Below are positions 31,619-39,567 of a stretch of DNA of 59,493 bases, piece after piece. Every line of letters begins with the position of its first letter. Position 1 is the first letter of the stretch. Origin of the DNA: QHWK01 sp035315685. Its GTDB lineage: Bacteria > Acidobacteriota > Vicinamibacteria > Vicinamibacterales > CAVVIG01. The notes under the pieces were generated by a model. It was not told the DNA's origin. It saw only the letters and a program-made list of their open reading frames with translations, and made no database searches. Both the position numbers and the translations under genes were made by a program. The DNA lies in NCBI GenBank assembly GCA_035315685.1, contig DATFXR010000366.1, positions 1 to 59,493 on the forward strand, given 5' to 3'.

Positions 31619-34571
31619 CGCAGCCTTCCGGCGCTCCGTTCTGTTGTGCGCGCTTGCGGCGGCGTTGCCAGGCAGCACGGCACGCGCGGCAGATCCCGAG
31701 CGCGCGCTCTCACAGTACATCCGTGATCGATGGGACAGGAGCAGCGGCTTCGCAGGCGGCCAGGTGTATGCCATCACGCAGACTCGGGACGGGTACGTGT
31801 GGATCGCGGCGGAGAAGGGTCTCGTGCGGTTCGACGGCCTGCGTTTTCACCTGTTCCAGCCACTCGAACCGATATCGTCCACCGACACCGCAGCACTGAG
31901 GGTCGTGCCGGATGCCGACGGTGGACTGTGGACATGGCTCAGGCGCGCTGCGTTGCTGCGCTTTCACGACGGCGCGTTCGAGAATGCGTTGAAGATTCCG
32001 GGACCGCCCGATCCGCGGTTCGGCACGATGGCGCCTGGAAACGATGGGGCGATTCTCGTTGCTGACGCACGTCTCGGGCTGCTGGTGTCGCGTGCCGGAC
32101 GCGTTGAGACGGTGCTCGCGCGCGATGCGCTGCCTCGCCCCTTCGTCACCGCGATGGCGCAGACCCCAGATGGCGATATCTGGCTCGGGACGCGTGACGA
32201 AGGGCTGGTCCGCGTGCACCGCGGGCGCGTCACATCGGTCGGCGCGGTACTTCTGAAACAAAAAATCAACTGCCTCGTCGCCGACGAGCGCAACGAGCTC
32301 TGGATCGGCACCGACGAGGGTGTGTTCCGATTGAGCGCGGGCGGCATCCCTGCGGCCGTCATGCCGGAGATCGGCCACCCGCGCGTACTCGCGATCGTCA
32401 AGGACCGCGACGCGAACGTCTGGCTCGGCACGTCCGAGGCGGTCGTGCGCGTCGACAAGCGCGGCGTGGTGGCACAGGAGCGGCGCGGCGTGTCGTCGGC
32501 GGCGACAGTACTGTTCGAGGATCGGGAAGGAAATCTCTGGCTCGGTGATTCTGGAGGCATCGAACGCTGGCGCGACGGCGCGTTCGCGGCATACGCGAGC
32601 GTTGATCCGGTCATGGCCGCGCCGATCGGCCCCGTGTTCAGCGCCGGCGATCGCGTCTGGTTTGCTCCGGCGGCCGGTGGGTTGTACTGGCTTCGCGAAG
32701 GACGTGTGGGCAACGTCGCCGCGCTGCGCGACGAAGTCATCTACTCGATCGCCGGAGAGGCCGATGGAATCATCGTCGGGAGACAACGCGGCGGGATGAC
32801 ACGCGTGCGCGCGAGGGGCGACACGCTGGTGACGGAAACGTTCACCGAGCGTGATGGGCTCGCGCAGAACCAGGTGTTTGCCGTTCACGCCGCGCGCGAC
32901 GGCGCACTGTGGGCCGCCACACTCAGCCGCGGGGCGAGCCGACTGAAGGACGGCGCATTTACGACCTACACGACGGCAGACGGACTTGCGTCCAACACCG
33001 TCGCCGCTGTTCTCGAGACGGCGGACGGCGCCGTGTGGTTCGCGACGCCGAACGGCGCGAGCGTAAAGGGTTCAGGCGGGTGGCGCCGGTACTCGACGGC
33101 CGACGGTTTGCCGTCGAACGACATCATCACCCTGTTCGAGGATTCAGCCCGCAACTTGTGGATCGGGACCGCCGCTGGCCTCGCGGTCCTGCGCGATGGG
33201 CGAGTGCAGTCGCTGCCCGACGCGCCGGAGCCCGTGCGCGCATCGATCGTGGGTGTGACGGAGGATCCCTGGGGTGGGTTATGGATTGCCGCGAGCGATC
33301 GCGTCCTGCGGGTCGAGCGAGAGCGGCTCCTGCGAGGTCTGGCCGTCGCCTCAGACGTGCGCGAATTCGGCCGTCCCGACGGCCTTCTCGACACCGCGAC
33401 CATCAAGCGACACCGCGTGCTGACAACCGATTCGCGTGGACGCGTGTGGTTGTCGACCAATGGCGGTCTGGCGATGGCCGACGCCCGCCGTGTCGCGACC
33501 GGTGCGCCGCCCTCGATCGTGCAGATTGAAGAAGTGCTGGCCGACGGTGTTCCTGTTGTGCGGACGCCGACGATCAGGATACCGCCGCGCCGCGACCGAT
33601 TGACGTTCATGTTCGCGGGCTTGAGCCTGTCGGTGCCGGAGCGCGTGCGCTTTCGATATCGGCTCGACGGATTCGATCGCGACTGGAGCGAGCCCGTATC
33701 GGAACGGCAGGCCGTGTTCACGAATCTTGGCCCGGGTTCGTATCGTTTCCGTGTGATTGCCTCGAACAGCGACGGGGTGTGGAACGAGGCAGGCGCGACG
33801 GTCGACTTTGCCATCGCCCCGGCCTACTACCAGACCGCCTGGTTTCTGGCGCTCTCGGCAGGGACGCTTGTCGCAGCGGTCTGGGGCACGCACCGCGTTC
33901 GGCTTCGCATTGTCGAAAAGCACGAACGGGAAATCAGCGCGCTCAACGAGCGGTTGATGAAGGCGCAGGAGCAGGAACGGATGCGGATTGCCGGAGAACT
34001 GCACGACGGGGTGATGCAGGAAATGCTCGCTGCCACCATGATGCTGGGGACGGCGAAGCGGCGCGCGGCGGGCAATTCGGACGCGCAGGCGACCATCGAC
34101 AAGGTGCAGCAGAAGCTGATCCAGGTCGGCACCGACATCCGCCAGCTGTCGCACGAGCTGCACCCGCCGATCCTTCAGGAGTCCGGTCTGCCGAAAGCGG
34201 TCCAGACCTACTGCGAACAGTTCGCCGCCACAAGCGGGATTCCGGTCTCGTGTGAAGCGGACGAGAGCGCGGCCGAGTTGTCGCGCGGTGCCGCGCTCGC
34301 GCTGTTCCGGATCGTCCAGGAGGCGCTCGGCAACGCGGCGAAGCATGCGGGCGCGAAGCACATCGCCGTTCGTGTGACGCGGGCCGACGGCATGGTGGCG
34401 CTCACCGTGTCGGACGACGGCAGCGGTTTCGATCGAACACGGCTCGGCAGCACCGGCGGCCTCGGGCTGATCATGATGCGAGAGCGCGCGATGCAGTTGA
34501 ACGGCAGATTCGACGTCGAGACCGCGCCCGGCCGCGGTACCGCGATCAGAGTTGCGATTCCGTTTCGCTGA
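31593..34571 (+). CDS. Periplasmic beta-propeller sensor histidine kinase (copy 4)
   Basis: 992 residues from TTG at 31593, inside the end of the upstream gene, with GAGGTGG just upstream; coupling to the lipoprotein gene is likely. The signal peptide ends at GSTARA. Reg_prop blades follow (GYVWIAAEKGLVRFDG, GDIWLGTRDEGLVRV, GNLWLGDSGGIERW), then Y_Y_Y (LDGFDRDWSEPVSERQAVFT), a membrane helix near 750-772, HisKA_3 with His804 in GELHDGVMQEM, and HATPase_c (NAAKHAGAKHIAVRVT, DDGSGFDRTRLG). The propeller half has diverged from copies 1-3, while the kinase half is nearly the same. It is paired with a GH16-like lipoprotein instead of a TonB receptor. Confidence 0.92.
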   Translation: MKSSCFFRSAAFRRSVLLCALAAALPGSTARAADPERALSQYIRDRWDRSSGFAGGQVYAITQTRDGYVWIAAEKGLVRFDGLRFHLFQPLEPISSTDTAALRVVPDADGGLWTWLRRAALLRFHDGAFENALKIPGPPDPRFGTMAPGNDGAILVADARLGLLVSRAGRVETVLARDALPRPFVTAMAQTPDGDIWLGTRDEGLVRVHRGRVTSVGAVLLKQKINCLVADERNELWIGTDEGVFRLSAGGIPAAVMPEIGHPRVLAIVKDRDANVWLGTSEAVVRVDKRGVVAQERRGVSSAATVLFEDREGNLWLGDSGGIERWRDGAFAAYASVDPVMAAPIGPVFSAGDRVWFAPAAGGLYWLREGRVGNVAALRDEVIYSIAGEADGIIVGRQRGGMTRVRARGDTLVTETFTERDGLAQNQVFAVHAARDGALWAATLSRGASRLKDGAFTTYTTADGLASNTVAAVLETADGAVWFATPNGASVKGSGGWRRYSTADGLPSNDIITLFEDSARNLWIGTAAGLAVLRDGRVQSLPDAPEPVRASIVGVTEDPWGGLWIAASDRVLRVERERLLRGLAVASDVREFGRPDGLLDTATIKRHRVLTTDSRGRVWLSTNGGLAMADARRVATGAPPSIVQIEEVLADGVPVVRTPTIRIPPRRDRLTFMFAGLSLSVPERVRFRYRLDGFDRDWSEPVSERQAVFTNLGPGSYRFRVIASNSDGVWNEAGATVDFAIAPAYYQTAWFLALSAGTLVAAVWGTHRVRLRIVEKHEREISALNERLMKAQEQERMRIAGELHDGVMQEMLAATMMLGTAKRRAAGNSDAQATIDKVQQKLIQVGTDIRQLSHELHPPILQESGLPKAVQTYCEQFAATSGIPVSCEADESAAELSRGAALALFRIVQEALGNAAKHAGAKHIAVRVTRADGMVALTVSDDGSGFDRTRLGSTGGLGLIMMRERAMQLNGRFDVETAPGRGTAIRVAIPFR

Positions 34572-34581
34572 GCTTCTCGAG

Positions 34582-34608
34582 CCGACGCGTCCGAGACGAA
34601 CGCGTCGG
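34582..34608 (+). terminator. Strong hairpin after propeller kinase 4
   Basis: CCGACGCGT and ACGCGTCGG form a perfect 9-bp stem with a 9-nt loop, beginning 11 nt after the stop codon. No T-run follows. It directly abuts the recurrent promoter element, so it may end transcription of the kinase gene or insulate the element. Confidence 0.5.
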
Positions 34609-34654
34609 AGATACCTTCGTCTGATAGATCCCGGTGTCGTCTCTCTGGTGATAT
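34609..34654 (+). promoter_or_regulatory. Recurrent promoter element before a relic reading frame
   Basis: AGATACCTTCGTCTGATAGA begins at 34609. The -35-like TAGATC is at 34625-34630, the spacer is 18, and the -10-like TGATAT is at 34649-34654. The left half of the inverted repeat is lost into the preceding hairpin. A ribosome site and ATG follow at 34669. Confidence 0.55.
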
Positions 34655-34668
34655 GCGAGGAGAGCCGC

Positions 34669-34780
34669 ATGAAACCACTCGCTGTCCCTCTTCATCCCAC
34701 TGATTGCCCCGTCTGATGCCGCGTGCGCCGGGTTCGCGCGTTCCACCGCCGGCCCGGCACACGCCCCGCCGTTGATACCA
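34669..34780 (+). pseudogene. Relic start of a secreted protein (signal peptide with frameshift)
   Basis: The ATG at 34669 has GAGGAGAG upstream and begins MKPLAVP, but the frame stops after 15 codons. A shift of one base gives LFIPLIAPSDAACAGFARST, which continues like a signal peptide to about 34775, where the next promoter element begins. It looks like the surviving start of an exported protein whose body was deleted. The identity cannot be told. Confidence 0.35.
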
Positions 34781-34835
34781 ACGTATCGACGATACGTTCG
34801 TCTGATAGATCCGGGCGCCCCGCGTCTGGTGTGAT
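34781..34835 (+). promoter_or_regulatory. Recurrent promoter element before the DipZ-like gene (best operator)
   Basis: ACGTATCG-A-CGATACGT (34781-34797) is a perfect inverted repeat with a one-base centre. It is followed by TCGTCTGAT, -35-like TAGATC (34806-34811), an 18-bp spacer and -10-like TGTGAT (34830-34835). The start codon is at 34877. The centre lies 17 bp before the first -35 base, as in the other well-conserved copies. Confidence 0.7.
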
Positions 34836-34876
34836 GCGTCTCGAGGAGATCAGGCGGCAGGCAGGAGCGAAATGAC

Positions 34877-35938
34877 GTGGCCAATGAAATCGACCCGAAT
34901 CGGCGACGTTTTCTCAGGATGGTGGCGATGACGATCGCATCGACGCCGTTCGGCGCATGCTCGGCTGCCGGCGCCACCGGCGAGCCCCGGGAGTGGACGG
35001 CGTTCGGCCGAGCGACGGAGTGGATCAATTCATCACCACTGACCGCCGCGAACCTGCAGGGCAAGGTCGTCCTCGTCGACTTCTGGACCTACACCTGCAT
35101 CAACTGGCTGCGAACGCTTCCGTACGTGCGCGCGTGGGCCGGGAAATACCGGGAAGGGCTGGTCGTCATCGGCGTGCACACGCCGGAATTCCCGTTCGAG
35201 CACGACTTCGAGAACGTCCGCCGGGCCGTGCGCGAGATGCGGGTCGACTATCCCGTCGCCGTCGACAACGACTCCGCCATCTGGCATGCGTTCGACAATC
35301 ACTATTGGCCGGCGCTCTACATCCTCGACCCGCGCGGACGCGTGCGCCACCACCACTTCGGCGAGGGCGATTACGAAGAGTCCGAGCGGGCCATTCAGCG
35401 GCTGCTGGCGGACGCCGGCGTTGCCGCGAGCGATCCCGGTCGGGTTCACGTCGAGGCCGACGGCGTGGAAGCGCCGGCCGATTGGGCCAGCCTGAAGTCG
35501 CCCGAGAACTATGTCGGATACCAGCGCACCGAGAACTTCGCCTCCGGCGCCCAGGAGTTGAACCGGCGCCGCGCCTACAAGGCACCGGCACACCTGGCGC
35601 TGAACCAGTGGGGCCTGGAGGGCGAATGGACGGTCCGCGGCGGGTCGATCGCGTCGAACGCGCCGAACGCGCGGATCGTGAACCGGTTCCACGCCCGCGA
35701 TCTGCATCTCGTCATGGGACCGCCGCGACGCGAGTCCCCGGTGGCATTTCGCGTGTCGATCGACGGCCGGCCACCCGGTGCGGCGCACGGCCTCGATGTC
35801 GACGAAGGCGGCACCGGCACGCTGGTCGAGCAGCGGCTCTACCAGTTGATTCGACAGCCGAAACCAATCGTCGATCGCCGGTTCGAGATCGAGTTTCTCG
35901 ATGCCGGCGCCGAGGCGTATTCCTTCACGTTTGGTTAG
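34877..35938 (+). CDS. DipZ-like thioredoxin-fold protein lacking the second active-site Cys
   Basis: 353 residues from GTG with AGGAG about 9 nt upstream. The N-terminus has a twin-arginine signal (RRRFLRMVAMTIAS) and a Cys at 28 that could be lipidated. Residues 55-180 form an AhpC/TlpA-like redoxin domain with VDFWTYTCINWLRTLPYVRA, VIGVHTPEFPFEHDFENVRR and WPALYILDPRGRVRHHHFGE. The C-terminal half is the NHL-less extension typical of DipZ proteins (SPENYVGYQRTENFASG, APAHLALNQWGLEGEWTVRG). DipZ members normally have CINC; here it is CINW (Cys74, Trp77), so disulfide exchange by a CxxC is impossible. It may act through one Cys, or be a binding protein. Confidence 0.85.
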   Translation: MANEIDPNRRRFLRMVAMTIASTPFGACSAAGATGEPREWTAFGRATEWINSSPLTAANLQGKVVLVDFWTYTCINWLRTLPYVRAWAGKYREGLVVIGVHTPEFPFEHDFENVRRAVREMRVDYPVAVDNDSAIWHAFDNHYWPALYILDPRGRVRHHHFGEGDYEESERAIQRLLADAGVAASDPGRVHVEADGVEAPADWASLKSPENYVGYQRTENFASGAQELNRRRAYKAPAHLALNQWGLEGEWTVRGGSIASNAPNARIVNRFHARDLHLVMGPPRRESPVAFRVSIDGRPPGAAHGLDVDEGGTGTLVEQRLYQLIRQPKPIVDRRFEIEFLDAGAEAYSFTFG

Positions 35939-35967
35939 GTCTCTGACGCCGGCGGAGGAGACACGTC

Positions 35968-36300
35968 ATGTCGCAAGCCGCGATTGCCACGCACGCGGGA
36001 CAGCTGGTCAGCGCGGAGGATCCGGTCCGCGCCTTTCAGAACTTCGCCACGATCGATCTGCTGTCGCGCGGCCGTGCGGAGATGATCGTCGGCCGCGGAT
36101 CGTCGATCGAAGCCTTTCCACTGTTCGGTCCGGACGAAGTGATCGACAAGATTCTCCGTCACCACGAGGCGCCGGGCGGGTTGGCGAGACTGTCCTTCCA
36201 GATCAATGCTGCGCCGCTGCCGCAGATCAGGATGCTGCGCGCGATCGACCCGATTGGCGCGCGCATCGTACCTGCCCTCCGCGAGCAAGACATCGCGTAA
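35968..36300 (+). pseudogene. LLM-class flavin-dependent oxidoreductase reduced to its two ends
   Basis: 110 codons with a good ribosome site (GGAGGAGACACGTC before ATG). Residues 10-52 read SAEDPVRAFQNFATIDLLSR then GRAEMIVGRGSSIEAFPLFG, the characteristic first half of luciferase-like (LLM) oxidoreductases. At residue 54 it continues DEVIDKILRHHEAPGGLARL and LSFQINAAPLPQIRM, which is the extreme C-terminal region of the same family. About 200-230 residues of the usual 330-350, covering most of the barrel, are missing with the frame preserved. The product could be made but cannot form the flavin barrel. It lies in the operon of the DipZ-like gene. Confidence 0.8.
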
Positions 36301-36321
36301 CCGCGCCTACGACTCATACAA

Positions 36322-36375
36322 AGGTATCGGCGATACGTTCGTCTGATTTTTTCACGACGGCAGGTCTGGTCTCAT
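36322..36375 (+). promoter_or_regulatory. Recurrent promoter element before the six-gene envelope operon
   Basis: AGGTATCG-G-CGATACGT (36322-36338), TCGTCTGAT, a -35 position occupied by TTTTTT (36347-36352), a 17-bp spacer and -10-like TCTCAT (36370-36375). The ATG at 36394 is 18 nt after the -10, and GAGGAG lies between. Confidence 0.65.
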
Positions 36376-36393
36376 GGTGTCGAGGAGATCGTC

Positions 36394-37677
36394 ATGAGCA
36401 CCACGCTTCGCAACGTCCTGATTCTGCTCGCCACGCTGGTGACGATCACCGCGCCGGCGTACGCGCAGGAGAGTGACGCAGACAACGCCGGATACCAGTT
36501 GCCGCGCGGATGGATTTCGTCGCCGATACCCGGATTTCTCCGCGAGCCGTCGATCCTGTCGAAGCTCGCGATGGCGACGGACACGTCGCTGGGCGGCGAG
36601 CCGCGCGACGGGTTCTACGTCGAGACCGGCAACATGATCACCGGCGAGGGCTGGATTTCCGGCGGCCCCGGATTTCGCCAGAGCCTCCTCGACGGCCGCG
36701 CGCGCATCGATATGTCCGCCGCGCTCTCCTGGAACCTCTACAAGGTGGCGCGCGCCTCGTTCGAGCTGCCGCACCTCGCGCACGACCGGCTTTCGGTCGG
36801 AGTGGAGGGGAGATATCAGGACGCGCTCCAGGTGCGGTTCTTCGGCGTCGGGAACGATTCGCTGAAAGCCGACGAGAGCGCGTATCGGTTCAACAACGTC
36901 GACCTGCTCGCGTCCGGCCGGCTGCGCGTGAACCGCTGGCTGTCGCTCGACGGCCGCGTCGGCTGGATTCCGCGGCCCGATCTATCGAACGCGGCCGGGC
37001 CGCGGGTGAGCGTGCCGAATACGGAGGATCTGTTCTCGGAAGCGACCGCGCCGGGCATTTCGGCCCAGCCCTCGTACATCCACAGCGACGTCTCGGCGAT
37101 TGCGGATTCACGCGATCACGCCGGCCATCCAACGAGCGGCGGCCTGTACCGCGCGACCGCTGCGGTGTACTCGGATCGCGACGGCGGCGCCTACAGCTTC
37201 CGCCGCTACGAGCTCGAAGCGACGCAGTACGTGCCACTCGGGACACGGAAATGGGTGCTGGCACTGCACGGCTGGGGCGTGCTCTCGGATACCTCCTCAG
37301 GCGCGGCGGTGCCGTTCTACTTGATGCCGAGCCTTGGCGGAAAGAACACGCTGCGCGGGTACTTCAGCTACCGGTTCCACGACAACGACCTGCAGAGCTT
37401 CAACGTCGAGTCGCGATGGCCGCTCTTGACGCACATGGACGTCGCGGTGTTCGCGGACGAGGGGAAGGTCGCTCACACGGTGTCCGAGGTGAATTTCCTC
37501 GACGCACGCATGTCGTACGGCGCCGGCGTGCGCTTTCACAACGCCACCTCGACGCTGCTTCGCATCGACGCCGGTCACAGCGTCGAGGGATGGCGGCTCT
37601 ACTTCGTGCTGAGCGATGCGTTGAAGCGATCGACGCCGGCGTCGGGCCGTTCGTCGGTGGTGCCGTTCGTACCCTGA
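36394..37677 (+). CDS. Omp85-like outer-membrane barrel (BamA/TamA-type surface antigen domain)
   Basis: 427 residues. The signal peptide ends at PAYAQ. After a short linker (PRGWISSPIPGFLREPSILS) the rest is barrel strands: FYVETGNMITGEGWISGGPG, FELPHLAHDRLSVGVEGRYQ and YELEATQYVPLGTRKWVLAL. The SLGGKNTLRGYFSYRFHDND motif is characteristic of the BamA/TamA L6 region (consensus RGY/F). POTRA domains are absent, so this is a short barrel-only member, about half the size of BamA. Such proteins are thought to move or insert lipids or proteins in the outer membrane. It is the first gene of a plus-strand operon running to 43473 and has the recurrent promoter. Confidence 0.85.
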   Translation: MSTTLRNVLILLATLVTITAPAYAQESDADNAGYQLPRGWISSPIPGFLREPSILSKLAMATDTSLGGEPRDGFYVETGNMITGEGWISGGPGFRQSLLDGRARIDMSAALSWNLYKVARASFELPHLAHDRLSVGVEGRYQDALQVRFFGVGNDSLKADESAYRFNNVDLLASGRLRVNRWLSLDGRVGWIPRPDLSNAAGPRVSVPNTEDLFSEATAPGISAQPSYIHSDVSAIADSRDHAGHPTSGGLYRATAAVYSDRDGGAYSFRRYELEATQYVPLGTRKWVLALHGWGVLSDTSSGAAVPFYLMPSLGGKNTLRGYFSYRFHDNDLQSFNVESRWPLLTHMDVAVFADEGKVAHTVSEVNFLDARMSYGAGVRFHNATSTLLRIDAGHSVEGWRLYFVLSDALKRSTPASGRSSVVPFVP

Positions 37678-37689
37678 GAGGAGGCCGAC

Positions 37690-38700
37690 ATGATGACCAC
37701 ACACACAGTGATGCTGTCGCTGGTGCTCGCGCTCTATTACCCGTTCTGCACAGCGAAAGTGAAGCCGACGATGCCGGCGTGGGACGCCCCACTGGCCGAA
37801 TTGTGGCAGTCGCCGGACGGCGTCGGCGCGCAGTCGCCCAGCCAGGGACCTGTCGCCACCCGCGATCTGTTCTACGGGCCGTGGGGACCCGAGCGCGCGC
37901 CGGATCCCGGCGCCGTGTATACCTTCGTCGAGCGGAAGCAACAGGGCACGAATCCCGGCATCACCGTGCGCGATCCGCACGGGCGCGAGTGGCACGTGAA
38001 GCAGCCGCCGCACACCGACCAAGGAGCGGAGGGCCCGATCGAGGTCGCCCTGTCGCGCGTCCTGTCCGCGGTCGGGTACCACCAGCCGCCCGTGTACTTC
38101 CTGCCGTCGCTCACCGTGAAAGACGCCGACGGGACGCACGTCGAACCGGGCGGTCGCTTTCGACTGACGGACAAGTCGATCAAGGCGGTCGATACCTGGT
38201 CGTGGCAGCAGAACCCGTTCGTGGGCACGCGCCCGTATCAGGGACTGCTGGTCATCCTGATGTTGTTCAACAGCTCGGACATCAAGAACGAAAACAACAT
38301 CCTGTACGAGGTGAAGGAGCCGGGCGCCGCGCCGAGGCACTGGTATGTCGTTCGCGATCTCGGCACCGCGCTCGGCGAGACCGGGCGGCTCGCGCCGCTT
38401 CGCGGCGATCCGGACATCTTCGAGCGGCAGCCGTTCATCCTCGGCGTCAAGGACGGCGTCGTCCGGTTCAACTATCACGGCTGGCATCAGGAGCTGCTGC
38501 GCGAGATCGATCCGCTGGACGTCGCGTTCGCTGTCGATCTGCTGCAACAGCTGACCGACCAACAATGGCGTGATGCGTTTCGCGCCGGCGGCTATCAGCC
38601 GCGCGTCGCCGGGCGGTTCATCACGCAGCTGCACCAGCGGATAGACGAGGCGCGCCGGGTGGCGGGAGAACAGACGCTGGCGGCGTCTCCGTCCCGCTGA
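37690..38700 (+). CDS. Uncharacterised secreted protein with kinase-like motifs
   Basis: 336 residues preceded by GAGAGGAGG. The N-terminus (MLSLVLALYYPFCTA) is a signal or anchor. I do not recognise the family with certainty. The pattern of conserved-looking blocks recalls protein/phosphatidylinositol kinase-like folds: ITVRDPHGREWHVKQP with a lysine on a beta strand, then PIEVALSRVLSAVGYHQPPV, NSSDIKNENNILYEV and HWYVVRDLGTALGETG. A C-terminal part reads VRFNYHGWHQELLREIDPLD and WRDAFRAGGYQP. If exported, a classical ATP-dependent kinase would be out of place, so the role is open. It sits between an Omp85-like barrel and a metallophosphoesterase. Confidence 0.5.
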   Translation: MMTTHTVMLSLVLALYYPFCTAKVKPTMPAWDAPLAELWQSPDGVGAQSPSQGPVATRDLFYGPWGPERAPDPGAVYTFVERKQQGTNPGITVRDPHGREWHVKQPPHTDQGAEGPIEVALSRVLSAVGYHQPPVYFLPSLTVKDADGTHVEPGGRFRLTDKSIKAVDTWSWQQNPFVGTRPYQGLLVILMLFNSSDIKNENNILYEVKEPGAAPRHWYVVRDLGTALGETGRLAPLRGDPDIFERQPFILGVKDGVVRFNYHGWHQELLREIDPLDVAFAVDLLQQLTDQQWRDAFRAGGYQPRVAGRFITQLHQRIDEARRVAGEQTLAASPSR

Positions 38701-38715
38701 GCACGCGAGATTGCC

Positions 38716-39567
38716 ATGCGAAGCATTGTGCTCGTCGCCGGGCTCGCCTTTACGCTGCTCCGCGCGGGATCGGCCGCGCAAGAACCGTTGCTGCCGAATC
38801 GGCCGGGGTCGCTCAAGTTCGCGGCGATCGGCGACAACGGCACCGGCGATCAGCCGCAATACGACGTCGCCGCGCAGATGGAGCAGTGGCATCGGCGATT
38901 CGCGTTCGACATGGTGATCATGCTCGGCGACAACCTCTATGGCAGCCAGCGGCCGGCCGACTTCGTGCGCAAGTTCGAACGGCCGTACAAGCCGCTTCTC
39001 GACGCCGGCGTGAAGTTCTACGCGTCGCTGGGCAACCACGACAAGACGAGCAACGACGAATACGGGCCCTTCAACATGAACGGCGAGCGTTACTACTCCT
39101 ACGTCCGGAACGATGTCAGGTTCCTGGCGCTGGACTCGAACTATCTCGATCCGCGTCAGCTCGCGTGGCTCGAGACCACGCTTCGTGACGGGAAAGAGCG
39201 GTGGAAGATCGCCTACTTCCACCATCCCTTGTATTCCGACGGCGGCCGTCACGGATCCGAGATCGAACTGCGCGTCAAGCTCGAACCGCTGTTCGTCAAG
39301 TACGGCGTCAACGCGGTGTACTCGGGCCACGACCACATCTACGAACGGCTGGTCCCGCAGATGGGCATCGCCTACTTCGTCGCCGGCGCGTCCGGCGAGC
39401 TTCGCCAGGGCGATCTGAAACGCACGGCCATGACGGCGGCCGGGTTCGATCGGGATCGCAGCTTCATGCTGAACGAGATCGTAGACGACGATCTGTTCTT
39501 TCAGGTGATCTCGCGGTCCGGCGCCACGGTGGATGGCGGCGTCATCCACAGGCAGGGAAAGCCATGA
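38716..39567 (+). CDS. Secreted metallophosphoesterase (purple acid phosphatase-like)
   Basis: 283 residues with a signal peptide ending near RAGSAAQ. All five calcineurin-like metal motifs are present: AIGDNG (Asp40), MLGDNLYG, LGNHDK, FHHPLYSDGGRHG and YSGHDHIYER. The fold ends with the FVAGASGELRQG strand of acid phosphatase-like members. It should hydrolyse phosphomonoesters or diesters in the periplasm using a two-metal centre. The stop overlaps the start of the NhaA-like gene (ATGATGC), so the genes are coupled. In this operon the substrate may be a lipid-linked or envelope phosphate, which is inference from context only. Confidence 0.88.
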   Translation: MRSIVLVAGLAFTLLRAGSAAQEPLLPNRPGSLKFAAIGDNGTGDQPQYDVAAQMEQWHRRFAFDMVIMLGDNLYGSQRPADFVRKFERPYKPLLDAGVKFYASLGNHDKTSNDEYGPFNMNGERYYSYVRNDVRFLALDSNYLDPRQLAWLETTLRDGKERWKIAYFHHPLYSDGGRHGSEIELRVKLEPLFVKYGVNAVYSGHDHIYERLVPQMGIAYFVAGASGELRQGDLKRTAMTAAGFDRDRSFMLNEIVDDDLFFQVISRSGATVDGGVIHRQGKP

